A DNA stretch of 64,000 nucleotides. Origin: Mycolicibacterium sp. GF69. Its GTDB lineage: Bacteria > Actinomycetota > Actinomycetes > Mycobacteriales > Mycobacteriaceae. The first letter of the stretch is position 1, and every line of letters begins with the position of its first letter. This document shows positions 55,201 to 63,006 of the stretch, piece after piece. The stretch lies in contig NZ_QMEW01000018.1 of NCBI RefSeq assembly GCF_003284965.1, forward strand, positions 1 through 64,000. Reading direction: 5' to 3'. A program made the translations under genes and the position numbers. The notes beneath the pieces were generated by a model. That model was not told the origin of the DNA. It saw nothing but the letters and a program-made list of their open reading frames with translations, and did no database searches.

Positions 55201-56444
55201 CCAGCCTCGATGCGCGAGAAGTCCAGCAGCGTGTTGACCAGCTTCGCCAGCCGTAAACCGTTGCGCCAGATGATGTCCAGGTCTTCGCGGGTCAGTTCGT
55301 CAAGACCCGCGCTGCGGGCCCGCAGCTCGGTGACCGGGTCGAGGATCAGCGTCAAGGGGGTGCGGAACTCGTGGCTGATGTTGGAGAAGAACGTCGTCTT
55401 GGCGCGGTCGAGCTCGGCCAGCTCCTCCGCGCGCTGTTGCTGGGCCTGAAAGTTCCGCGCGCTGCCGATGCCGGCGGCGATGTGCCCGGCGACGAGTGCC
55501 ACGAAACCGCGATACATGTCGTCGAGCGGTCGATAGCGATTGAGGGCGGCCACCAGCAATCCGCTCGGCGAGGTGCCCTGCTGCTGCAGTGGGACGATCA
55601 GCGCCCGAAGCGGTGGGGCCGGCCATCTACCGGTCGGCAGATCCGCATACCGACCGCCGTCGAGCTCGACCGCCGTCGTCTCGCCGCGCGCCGGTTCGTC
55701 CAGCGGCCATACCTCGTGCGCACCCGCGGCCAGCCGTGCCGGCGCGACAGGATGCCCCGCGGCGATTCCGGTGGTTCCGGCGAGCCGTGCGCCGCCGTCG
55801 TCGTCGAACAGATAGGTCAGCGTGAACGGAAGGTCGCGCAGATTCGAGCGGAGTTGTCGGTCGACGAAAGCCATCACCTCTTGCTCGGTGCGCACGACGC
55901 TCGGATCCGAGCCGAGATCGCGCAACGTCGTCATCTGGCGTTCGCTGATCACCCGCTGGGTGTCCTCGCTGACCACGCACAGCATGCCGACGACATGACC
56001 GGCGTCGTCGCGAAGCGGACTATAGGAGAACGTGTGGTACGTCTCCTCCTGGTATCCGGAGCGCTCGAGAAAGAGCAGCAGCGCCGAATCCCAGGTGGCC
56101 TGCCCGGTCGACAGCACCCGGTCGATCCGCGGGCCGATATCGGGCCAGATCTCGGCCCATACCTCACGCGCGGGTCGGCCGAGCGCCCAGGGATACTTGC
56201 GCCCCAGTGTGTCTCGGCGGTAAGCGGCGTTGCAGAAGAACGTCAGCTCCGGGCCCCAGGCCATCCACATCGGAAAGCGCGACGACAACAAGATGCTGAC
56301 CGCTGTCTGCAGGCTCTGTGGCCAGTTCTGCGGAGTGCCGAGCGGCGTGGCGCCCCACGCAACTGCGGCCAGGTCGGGCCCTACTTCGGTGTCGGCGCCG
56401 AAGACCGTGGTCAGCCGATCTCGCGGGCCGGCGAGATCACTCAT
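52278..56444 (-). CDS. Hybrid PAS-histidine kinase-receiver-PAS-SpoIIE phosphatase-RsbW kinase
   Basis: 1388 residues, apparently soluble. PAS-like 40-165; GAF-like 185-330; HisKA with H358 (NISHEFRTPL); HATPase 465-575 (NLLSNALKF, DTGVGV, GSGIGLALVKELI); receiver 633-755 with D683 (VISDVMMP) and K735; PAS 765-880; GAF-like 890-1025; SpoIIE/PP2C phosphatase 1050-1260 (QVGGDWYDVV, VGDCVGHG, YTDGLVERR, YQDDVAMLL); C-terminal RsbW-like GHKL kinase 1265-1388 (GEALANAVEHG, VVDTG, GRGIALMRAL). It joins two-component sensing to both opposing enzymes of partner switching. It overlaps a STAS gene at each end (8 nt upstream, 1 nt downstream). Confidence 0.93.
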   Translation of the reverse strand: MSDLAGPRDRLTTVFGADTEVGPDLAAVAWGATPLGTPQNWPQSLQTAVSILLSSRFPMWMAWGPELTFFCNAAYRRDTLGRKYPWALGRPAREVWAEIWPDIGPRIDRVLSTGQATWDSALLLFLERSGYQEETYHTFSYSPLRDDAGHVVGMLCVVSEDTQRVISERQMTTLRDLGSDPSVVRTEQEVMAFVDRQLRSNLRDLPFTLTYLFDDDGGARLAGTTGIAAGHPVAPARLAAGAHEVWPLDEPARGETTAVELDGGRYADLPTGRWPAPPLRALIVPLQQQGTSPSGLLVAALNRYRPLDDMYRGFVALVAGHIAAGIGSARNFQAQQQRAEELAELDRAKTTFFSNISHEFRTPLTLILDPVTELRARSAGLDELTREDLDIIWRNGLRLAKLVNTLLDFSRIEAGRMQANFAPVDLGAVTAELASVFQSAVERAGLSFSVERAALDDMVYIDRDSWEKVVFNLLSNALKFTFTGGISVSVARDGAEAMVTVSDTGVGVAAAQIPHLFERFHRIDNTRARSNEGSGIGLALVKELIELHSGAISVESTEGAGTTFTIRLPFGAAHLPADALAPPTPARSANESAEPYLQEALRWLPSDGEAYIYETPPEVANESAPVLDTAAVPRVLIADDNADMRDYLARMLRNHGYLVDVVGDGQEALDAVRADLPDMVISDVMMPRLDGLQLVTALRSDPRTAAVPVLMLSARAGQEAAIEGLQAGADDYLVKPFAAAELLARVRANVKLARLRNHHARWRTALIESLQEAFFVCDERGAVIEINAAFTDILGYGVEGLPYEPMQPWWPQAEVDPEAHRRALEVLAQILAEPHGRQTVPVRHRDGHRLWVTFTFNQVEEMDTGRRVMVGTFRDVTAEHYTEQREAALAALNQQLAQADTLDDAVRAAAGELRELWRARRVLAVTFSADEAETVLEPAGLICSGAPAQWQDLPAATKLAITSSRFADTLVADTSDPGSARIALQHPRGVLIIYVELAERQPFTREDQTLLAVLAGRLGQGLQRVHQLDQQRETALALQHAILGPSLSSGFAVRYQPATRPLQVGGDWYDVVDLDDGRIALIVGDCVGHGLPAATVMGQLRSACRALLLENPGPAAALSALDRFAARLPGARCTTAFCAVLTPETGELSYSSAGHPPPVVVLPDGSSRLLDDASVTPLGLPYDHTRPEGRYVMPSRATLLLYTDGLVERRREPLDKGIRRATDVLENHPTSTLDDLADEIMSRLAPRYGYQDDVAMLLYRQPAPLELEFTAAAGELAEARAALRKWLVQAGVDPTQTLDVLIATGEALANAVEHGHRDHPEGTVSLRATALADRLHLMVVDTGAWKTPHFDPAAHRGRGIALMRALMGDVSIEPGDAGTTISMHTRIA

Positions 56445-56790
56445 CTTCGGCCGCGTCGGCGACGTTTGCGTACGGGATCAGAATCTTATCCAGCCCGGTG
56501 ACCTCGATGGGTCGCACCACTTCGGGGTTGGCGGCGACCAGCCGAACCGAAACCCCTGCGGCCAAACCCTTTTCGTAGCACTCCAGAACGGCGTTGAGCC
56601 CCGCGCTGCCGAAGTAGGTGACCCGCGAGAGTTCGACGATCAGCAGCTTGGCCCGATGCCCGTCGGCCGTTTCGATCGCGGCGTCGAGGTGAGGCTGCAG
56701 GATCGCGACGCTGTTCGAGTCCACCTCACCCGTCACCGACACCACGACCGCGGAACCGCGAACATCCTGGGTCACTGTCAATAGCGCCAC
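56437..56790 (-). CDS. STAS-domain anti-sigma-factor antagonist
   Basis: 117 residues, RsbV-like: VSVTGEVDSNSVAILQPHLD and the phosphorylation loop VTYFGSAGLNAVLECYEKGL. Acidic C-terminus (ADAAEDE). Its stop overlaps the start of the hybrid protein by 8 nt. It probably is one of the substrates dephosphorylated by the SpoIIE domain and phosphorylated by the RsbW-like domain. Confidence 0.9.
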   Translation of the reverse strand: MALLTVTQDVRGSAVVVSVTGEVDSNSVAILQPHLDAAIETADGHRAKLLIVELSRVTYFGSAGLNAVLECYEKGLAAGVSVRLVAANPEVVRPIEVTGLDKILIPYANVADAAEDE

Positions 56791-56902
56791 GTATCGGCAC
56801 CTGTCATCGCTGGCGCGGTCCGCGCGGATCGGGGGTCATGGCGTGGGGGTACCCCGCCCCGGCCGACTTCAGTTGTGACGTGCATCCGGTGCTCTCGTTC
56901 GA

Positions 56903-57586
56903 CTACCGATCGTCGACGGCGCCGACGCGGTTGTGGGCGGTGAGCAGCAAATGGTCGAACTGCCGGCGCAGATCGTCGCGCTGGGGATCGATCGTGCCGA
57001 GTTCGGCGACGATCTGGCTCGCGAGCGCGCGCAGTTTGGTGTTCGTGTGCTGGGAACGCCACATCAACAGCTCGAACGCGGCGGCGGCGTCGATCCGGTA
57101 GACCAGCATGAGGGCGCCCTTGGCCTGTTCGATCGCGGCGCGCGCCTCGAACAGTTCGGGCAGCGAGTCGCTCAGCGCCTGCTGGCGGGTCTGCGCGAAC
57201 GTGTCGGTCAGATCGATGTAGTAACCCTCGGTGCCCACCACCGCGCCGCTGTCGTCGAGCATCCGGTCCCCCAGCACGATGACCGTGTGCACTTTGCCGC
57301 CCGTGTCGATGAACCGATGGCGGCTGGAGAACGACCCGCCCAGGTGCAGTGCGTGGTCGAGAAGGTCCTGGACGTGTTGTCGGTCGTCGGGGTGTTTGTG
57401 TGACAGCAGCAACTCGGTCGTCGGCACGACGGCGCCGGGTTCGTACCCGTGCATCCGCGCCACCTCGTCGGACCACTCCCAGCGCTGCCCGACGAACCAG
57501 AACCGGAAGGTGCCGACGTTGCGATCCGCGATCGCCCAGGCGGAGGCGGAGGGCAGGGGGCTGTCCGCCAGGTCGGGCTTCGACAT
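56903..57586 (-). CDS. PAS-ANTAR regulator
   Basis: 227 residues. PAS fold at 20-130 (TFRFWFVGQRWEWSDEVARM, HKHPDDRQHVQDLLDHAL, GTEGYYIDLTD) and ANTAR RNA-binding domain at 145-205 (ARAAIEQAKGALMLVYRIDA, AAAFELLMWRSQHTNTKLRA). PAS-ANTAR proteins act as transcription antiterminators; the ligand of the PAS is unknown. It is the first gene before the STAS-hybrid-STAS set, 112 nt upstream. Confidence 0.88.
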   Translation of the reverse strand: MSKPDLADSPLPSASAWAIADRNVGTFRFWFVGQRWEWSDEVARMHGYEPGAVVPTTELLLSHKHPDDRQHVQDLLDHALHLGGSFSSRHRFIDTGGKVHTVIVLGDRMLDDSGAVVGTEGYYIDLTDTFAQTRQQALSDSLPELFEARAAIEQAKGALMLVYRIDAAAAFELLMWRSQHTNTKLRALASQIVAELGTIDPQRDDLRRQFDHLLLTAHNRVGAVDDR

Positions 57587-57654
57587 CTGTCCATCATCGC
57601 ACCACAGACGCTTGTAGGAGCGTATTCACCGAAGCTCCGCAGGTGCGGTCGGGC

Positions 57655-60564
57655 TCAGTCGACGGCCCCCGTCGACGCGGCCGCGCGCTCCGGGAACACG
57701 GCGGCCAGCCTGCGCTTCGACGCAGGCGTGGGCAGGACCTGCGGCCACCAGAACCACCGGCCGAGCAGCGCCGCGATGGCCGGCGTCATGAACGCCCGCA
57801 CGACCAAGGTGTCGAACAACAGACCCAGCGCGATTGTGCTGCCGACCTGGGCGATGCTGCGCAGATCACCGACGACGAACGAGGCCATCGTCGCGGCGAA
57901 CACCAGCCCCGCTGACGTAACCACCGAACCTGAACCGGCCATCGCCCGGATGATCGCGACCTTGTAACCGTGGTGCAGTTCCTCCTTGAAACGGGACACC
58001 AGCAGAAGGTTGTAGTCGGAGCCGACCGCCAACAGCAGGATCACCGACATCACGAGCACGATCCAGTGCAGGCGGATGCCCAGCAGGTGCTGCCAGACCA
58101 GCACGGACAGACCGAACGACGTGCCCAGCGAGAGCAGCACCGTGCCGACGATCACCGCTGCCGCCACCACGGCTCGGGTGATGATCAGCATGATGATGAA
58201 AATCAGTGCGGCCGCGGATAATCCGGCGATCAGCAGGTCGTAGTTCGAACCGTCGCGCATGTCCTTGTATGTCGCAGCGGTACCGCCGAGGTAGATGGTG
58301 GAGCCCTCCAGCGGCGTGCCCTTGATGGCCTCCTTCGCCGCGAGCTTGATCGCGTCGATGTGATCGATGCCCTCCGGGGTGGCCGGGTCGCCCTCGTGCT
58401 CGATGATGAAGCGTACCGACTTACCGTCCGGCGAGATGAAGTTGTCCATACCGCGCTGGAAGTCCTTGTTGTCGAACACTTCCGGCGGTAGGTAGAAGGA
58501 GTCGTCGTTCATCGACGCGTCGAACGCGTCGCCCATCGCGTGTGCGTTCTCCTGCATCGCGGCCATCTGATCCTGCAGCCCCTTCTGCGAGGTGCGCATG
58601 GTCAGCATCATCGTCTTCATCGTCTTCATGGTTTCGATCTGCTGGGGCAACAGAAGGACCAACTGAGGCATCAACGTGTCGAGGTGTTCGAGATCGGGCA
58701 CCAGGTTCTGGATGTCGTCGGTCAACGTGTCGATGCCGTCGAGGGTGTCGAAGATCGACCGCAGCGCCCAGCAGCCCGGGATGTTGTAGCAGTGCGGTTC
58801 CCAGTAGAAGTAGCTGCGGATCGGGCGGAAGAAATCATCGAAATCGGCGATGTGGTCACGGATTTCGGCGACGTCGATCGCCATGGCCTTGGTCTTCTGC
58901 ACCATGCTGTGGGTGGTGTCGGCCATCTGCTGCATCAGGCTCGACATCTTTTCCATCGTGTCGATGGTCGTCTGCATTTCGTCGGCCTGCACCAGCATGT
59001 CGGCCATCCGGTCCTGCTGGTATTTCTGATTCAACTGGTTGGTGGTGCCCTGCATGCTGAGCAGGAACGGGATCGTGGTGTGTTCGATCGGCTTGCCCTG
59101 CGGCCGGGTGATGGTCTGCACGCGGGCGATGCCCGGCACCCGGAACACGCCCTTGGCGATCTTGTCGATCACCAGGAAGTCGGCCGAGTTGCGCAAATCG
59201 TGGTCGCTTTCGACCATCATCAGCTCCGGGTTCATCCGGGCGGCGGCGAAATGCCGGTCGGCCACGTCATATCCGATGTTGGACGGGGTGTCGGCGGGCA
59301 GGAAGTGACGCCCGTCGTAGTCGACCTTGTAGCCGGTCAGCGCCAACAGCCCGACCAACGACAGCGCGCAGGTGGCGACGAGCACGGGCCCGGGCCACCG
59401 AACGACCACGATGCCCACCCGCCGCCAGCCACGGGAGTTGATGGCCCGCTTCGGCTCGAACATCCCGAATCGGCTGCCGAGAACCACGACGGCCGGGCCC
59501 AACGTCAAGGCGGCGAGCACGGCGACGAGGACACCCACCGCACACGGCACGGCCATCGTTTGAAACCACGGCAACCGGGTGAACTTCAGGCACAAGAGCG
59601 CACCGGCGATGGTGAGTCCCGAGCCCAGCACGACGTGCGCGGTGCCGTGAAACATCGTGTAGTAGGCGGTTTCGGAATCCTCACCGAGTTGGCGCGCCTC
59701 CTGGTACCGCCCGATGAGGAAGATCGCGTAGTCCGTACCCGCGGCGATCGCGATCAGCGTCAGCAGACTGGTCGCGAACGTCGATAGCCCGATGAACCCG
59801 GCGTTGCCGAGGAACGCCACGATTCCCCGGGACGAGCCGAGTTCGACGAACACCATCAACAGGATCAGGATCATGGTGGCTAGCGAGCGGTAGACGAACA
59901 GCAGCATCACCGCGATGACGATCAGGGTGGCGACGGTGGCCTTGAACGCCCCCTTGTCACCGGCGACACGCTGGTCGGCGCCGAGTGCTGCTCCGCCGGT
60001 CACGTAGGCCTTGACGCCTTGCGGGGCAGGCGTTTCCGCGATGATGTCGCGCACCGCCTGGATCGACTCGTTGGCGATCGTCTCGCCCATGTTGCCGCGC
60101 AGATAGATCTGCACATACGCCGACATACCGTCGGCACTCTGGGCGCCTGCCGCGGTCAGCGGATCACTCCAGAAGTCTGCGACGTGCTCGATGTGGTGCG
60201 GGTCGGCGCGGAACCTCTTGATCAGCTCGTCGTAGTAGTGGTGCGCGTCCGCGCCGAGCGGCTTGTCACCTTCGAGGATGACCATCGCGTTGCTGTCGGA
60301 GTCGAACTCCTCGAAGTTCGCCCCGACACGCTGCATCGCGATGAACGCCGGTGCATCGTGGGCATTCATCGAGACGGTGTTGGCCTCGCCCACCTGCTCC
60401 AGCGACGGGACGAGCACGTTGGTGAGCACGGTCAGCACCAGCCAACCGATGATGATGGGCACCGCGAGGACCCGGATGGCGTGGGCGATGCGCGAACGGC
60501 GGGCCGGCACGGCAAAAGGGCGCGAATCGCCATTCTGGCCGCGAACCGTTTCGGTTCTGCTCAT
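57655..60564 (-). CDS. MmpL family RND transporter
   Basis: 969 residues, near MmpL4/MmpL5 length (about 967). First helix [19 protein letters not shown], then the periplasmic porter domain, helices 2-6 with proton-relay DY pair ([20 protein letters not shown]), a second porter domain with Met/Gln-rich helical hairpin (about 480-670), and helices 8-12 with [20 protein letters not shown]. Exports lipids or siderophores to the outer envelope. No MmpS gene accompanies it. ATG 60564 is followed by a basic cytoplasmic stretch. Confidence 0.93.
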   Translation of the reverse strand: MSRTETVRGQNGDSRPFAVPARRSRIAHAIRVLAVPIIIGWLVLTVLTNVLVPSLEQVGEANTVSMNAHDAPAFIAMQRVGANFEEFDSDSNAMVILEGDKPLGADAHHYYDELIKRFRADPHHIEHVADFWSDPLTAAGAQSADGMSAYVQIYLRGNMGETIANESIQAVRDIIAETPAPQGVKAYVTGGAALGADQRVAGDKGAFKATVATLIVIAVMLLFVYRSLATMILILLMVFVELGSSRGIVAFLGNAGFIGLSTFATSLLTLIAIAAGTDYAIFLIGRYQEARQLGEDSETAYYTMFHGTAHVVLGSGLTIAGALLCLKFTRLPWFQTMAVPCAVGVLVAVLAALTLGPAVVVLGSRFGMFEPKRAINSRGWRRVGIVVVRWPGPVLVATCALSLVGLLALTGYKVDYDGRHFLPADTPSNIGYDVADRHFAAARMNPELMMVESDHDLRNSADFLVIDKIAKGVFRVPGIARVQTITRPQGKPIEHTTIPFLLSMQGTTNQLNQKYQQDRMADMLVQADEMQTTIDTMEKMSSLMQQMADTTHSMVQKTKAMAIDVAEIRDHIADFDDFFRPIRSYFYWEPHCYNIPGCWALRSIFDTLDGIDTLTDDIQNLVPDLEHLDTLMPQLVLLLPQQIETMKTMKTMMLTMRTSQKGLQDQMAAMQENAHAMGDAFDASMNDDSFYLPPEVFDNKDFQRGMDNFISPDGKSVRFIIEHEGDPATPEGIDHIDAIKLAAKEAIKGTPLEGSTIYLGGTAATYKDMRDGSNYDLLIAGLSAAALIFIIMLIITRAVVAAAVIVGTVLLSLGTSFGLSVLVWQHLLGIRLHWIVLVMSVILLLAVGSDYNLLLVSRFKEELHHGYKVAIIRAMAGSGSVVTSAGLVFAATMASFVVGDLRSIAQVGSTIALGLLFDTLVVRAFMTPAIAALLGRWFWWPQVLPTPASKRRLAAVFPERAAASTGAVD

Positions 60565-61145
60565 GCCCCGGCCCCTCTTCGCGCATCACTTCACCGTGGA
60601 GCCCGGACATCAAACTCCGTCAGTTGTGTCATCTATCTAGCTCATCGAATTATCTGCTGTCAATCGGATGCTGGTGGCCGAGATCGGGAAACTGGTGGCC
60701 GACGACACGACGACGATTACATCGCCGCCGATCGCTTTGCCTACGCCGGGTTGCCCGGATGGCGGGTCGGCCGCACGGCTAAGTTCTTCGCGTCGGATTC
60801 GCGGATCTTCAGATCGCGCCAACCGTCGCCTCAGCAACTCCGCAACGCGTCTGGTATCAAATCGCCGGTCTGGATATGGCGAAGATCACTTGCTTACTGG
60901 CGTGCATACAAGGGGGTAGCCCCCACGGGAAATGACTTGGGTGTTAAATTAGCCGTCGCTCGCTTCATGATTTGGCAAGTACCGCGCGTCAACTGCGATA
61001 TCCGCGCTTCTAGAGCAGCTGCGCCGCGGCCGAACCGCGCCGAAGCTTCCTCGTGATTAGGTTTGCGAATCACTTGCCTCCAAGGTTAGCCTCAGCTAAT
61101 CTTCAGCTGCCATTCGGCAAATTCACAGGCACAACAGGAGACAAC
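60565..61145. other. Intergenic, no gene seen apart from an iron box
   Basis: 580 nt, partly AT-rich (60930-61100). Open frames do not look coding. An IdeR-type box is at 61083-61099. Confidence 0.6.
61083..61099 (+). promoter_or_regulatory. IdeR-type iron box
   Basis: AGGTTAGCCTCAGCTAA matches 15 of 17 positions of AGGTWAGSCTWACCTWA. Lies 46-62 nt before the GTG at 61146, so the exported repeat protein is predicted to be iron-regulated. Confidence 0.65.
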
Positions 61146-61291
61146 GTGCAACTCGCAGCACCTGCCGGCCCGCCGGTCTACGACCTTCCACCCAGTTACT
61201 CGCCGCCAACTCGCCGCAACTCAAAGTTCTTGGTTGCTGGTGTTGCGATGGCAAGTGCCGGCGTGATCGCGGTCAGCCCGGTAGGCCCCCC
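61146..61291 (+). pseudogene. Signal-peptide part of the repeat protein, out of frame
   Basis: GTG 61146 opens a frame giving 48 residues with an N-terminal PPSYSPPTRRNSKFLVAG and hydrophobic AMASAGVIAVSPVG, a typical mycobacterial exported-protein start. It runs into the wrong frame at the C6 tract 61286-61291. One extra C would join it to the downstream body (SPVG-PP-MPNIQD). Confidence 0.6.
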
Positions 61292-62827
61292 ATGCCCAAT
61301 ATTCAGGACGTCCAGGACCGGGTGGTGCAGGCCGCGGTCCAGCTGACGGCGGCCACCAATCCGCTCGTCGTGTGGCAGCAGACCATTGCCAACACGTTCG
61401 CAAGCTTGGACGCCCTGACCCAGGGGTCCACGGCGGCGTCAGGCAACCTTCTGGAGGCGCTGAGCACCGGCTACATCTTCCGGGAAGCCGCGAACGTTCT
61501 GATTCAGAACACCCTCAACCCGGGTCCGCTGCTGGATCAGCTCGTCAACTTCAATTCGAACTTCGGTCCGGTCATCAATAAGGCCATCTCCGATACCCTC
61601 CAAGGACTGGCGACCGCGGCCGAGCAGTTCCCGGGTGTGGTGACCGAGTCGCTGTCCTACCTGGCGAAGGGACAGTTCGTCGAGGCATTCTCCGAGATCA
61701 ACGGTTGGTTCGTGCTCAGGGTCTTGGGCGGGATACGCCCGCTGATTCCGATCATGTCCATCCCCTCTCAGTTCTTGGATGCCCTGCCGGGCACGGAGAA
61801 GCTGCCGGATCTGCTCGATGTGGTGTCCGAGTTCGGCCTCACCAAGGCCATTTTCGAACCAGTCCTCGGCGGGATCCTTCAGTCGGCAGAACTCCTCGAC
61901 GCCACGCGGGAGGCATTGGTCGCAGGAAAGTTCGAGGACGTCGCCGCCAACCTGGTGAACATCCCGGTACTGGCGATCAACGCTCTTGTCAATGGATTCA
62001 CGCCGGCCACCTCGCCCTCGGAGTGGCAGGGTCTGCTCGACCGTGGTCTCATTTCTTACCTCGCGGTCACGCTGACCAATCAGATTGCCGAGGCGATCAA
62101 GCCGCCCGCCCCCGCCACCACTACGACCTCTTTTGACGCGAAAGAGACTGTTGGACAAGGGAGCCCGGCTGAATACAGCTTCGGCGGGGACACCTTCGCG
62201 GTCAACGTCGGCAACGAGAGCGCAGGCGCTGGCATCGGCACCGGCGAGGGCACGGGCGAGGTCTCCGGTGCGGGCACCGGCGAAGGTGAAGGTGCGGGCA
62301 CCGGCGAAGGTGAAGGTGCGGGCACGGGCACGGGCGAAAGCACCGCTGAAGGCACCGGCCCGGGCACGGGCAGCAGCACGGGCGAAGGCACCGGCACGGG
62401 CGAAGGCACCGGTACGAGCGAAGGTGAAGGCGCGGGCGAAGGCACCGGCGCGAGCACGGGCAGCGGTACCGGCTCGACCAGCAGCACCGGCTCCAGCAGC
62501 ACCGGCTCCAGCTCGAACAGCAGCACCGGCTCCAGCACCGGCAGCAATACGTCGGGCATCAGCACCAGCAGGGGCGGCGGCACCGGTAGCAACACCGGCT
62601 CGGGGAGCACCGGCTCCAACTCGAGCAGCAACACCGGCTCCAACTCGAGTAGCAACACCGGTTCGAGCAGCAGCACGGGCTCCAACTCGGGCAGCAGCAC
62701 CGGTTCGAGTAGCACGGGCTCCAGCTCGAGTAGCAGCACTGGCTCCAGCAGCACCGGCTCCAGCAGCACCGGCTCCAGCAGCACCGGCTCCAGCTCCGGC
62801 AGCAGCTCGGGCGGCAGCAGCAGCTAA
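61292..62827 (+). CDS. Mycobacterial Gly/Thr/Ser-rich exported protein body
   Basis: 511 residues from ATG 61292, which has no ribosome binding site and probably is not the true start. Residues 1-270: VVQAAVQLTAATNPLVVWQQ, TIANTFASLDAL, QTALEALSTGYIF-like hydrophobic helical segments and two repeats of the pattern LDQLVNFNSNFGPVINKAIS typical of mycobacterial PE-PGRS-adjacent 'NPLVVWQQ' proteins. Residues 310-511: low-complexity GTGEGTGE, then TGSSSTGSS repeats. Codon use stays GC-rich throughout. It looks surface-exposed or secreted. The signal peptide is encoded in another frame just upstream. Confidence 0.75.
   Translation: MPNIQDVQDRVVQAAVQLTAATNPLVVWQQTIANTFASLDALTQGSTAASGNLLEALSTGYIFREAANVLIQNTLNPGPLLDQLVNFNSNFGPVINKAISDTLQGLATAAEQFPGVVTESLSYLAKGQFVEAFSEINGWFVLRVLGGIRPLIPIMSIPSQFLDALPGTEKLPDLLDVVSEFGLTKAIFEPVLGGILQSAELLDATREALVAGKFEDVAANLVNIPVLAINALVNGFTPATSPSEWQGLLDRGLISYLAVTLTNQIAEAIKPPAPATTTTSFDAKETVGQGSPAEYSFGGDTFAVNVGNESAGAGIGTGEGTGEVSGAGTGEGEGAGTGEGEGAGTGTGESTAEGTGPGTGSSTGEGTGTGEGTGTSEGEGAGEGTGASTGSGTGSTSSTGSSSTGSSSNSSTGSSTGSNTSGISTSRGGGTGSNTGSGSTGSNSSSNTGSNSSSNTGSSSSTGSNSGSSTGSSSTGSSSSSSTGSSSTGSSSTGSSSTGSSSGSSSGGSSS
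62214..62826 (+). repeat. Low-complexity coding repeat (GTGE then TGSS units)
   Basis: About 610 nt of imperfect 6-18-nt repeats: GGCACCGGCGAAGG-type units to 62470, then AGCACCGGCTCCAGC-type units to the stop. Short tandem copies make slippage or recombination likely. Confidence 0.9.
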
Positions 62828-62841
62828 GTAGTTACGAAAGT

Positions 62842-62871
62842 GACGGCCCCCTCGGCAACGAGGGGGCCGTC
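62842..62871 (+). terminator. Strong hairpin terminator
   Basis: GACGGCCCCCTCG and CGAGGGGGCCGTC form a perfect 13-bp stem with GCAA loop, 15 nt after the repeat-protein stop. No U-run. Confidence 0.75.
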
Positions 62872-63006
62872 TCTCGTCGGCGCGAGCAGACGATGATCGG
62901 CGACGATCAGTTTCGCGCCGCTCTATGTCCTGGCACCATCGAACCGGCTACATGGAGCCGACCGATATTGGGAGCGCGAAACTTGTCACGCTGCAGTCGA
63001 ATCCGG

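Noticed and set aside
60655..60950. Possible gene fragment (DYIAADRFAYAGLPGWRVG)
   Set aside because: Briefly protein-like but with no support on either side and no start; left as intergenic.
62214..62826. Possible CRISPR array
   Set aside because: Repeat units are short, contiguous and coding, without spacers.
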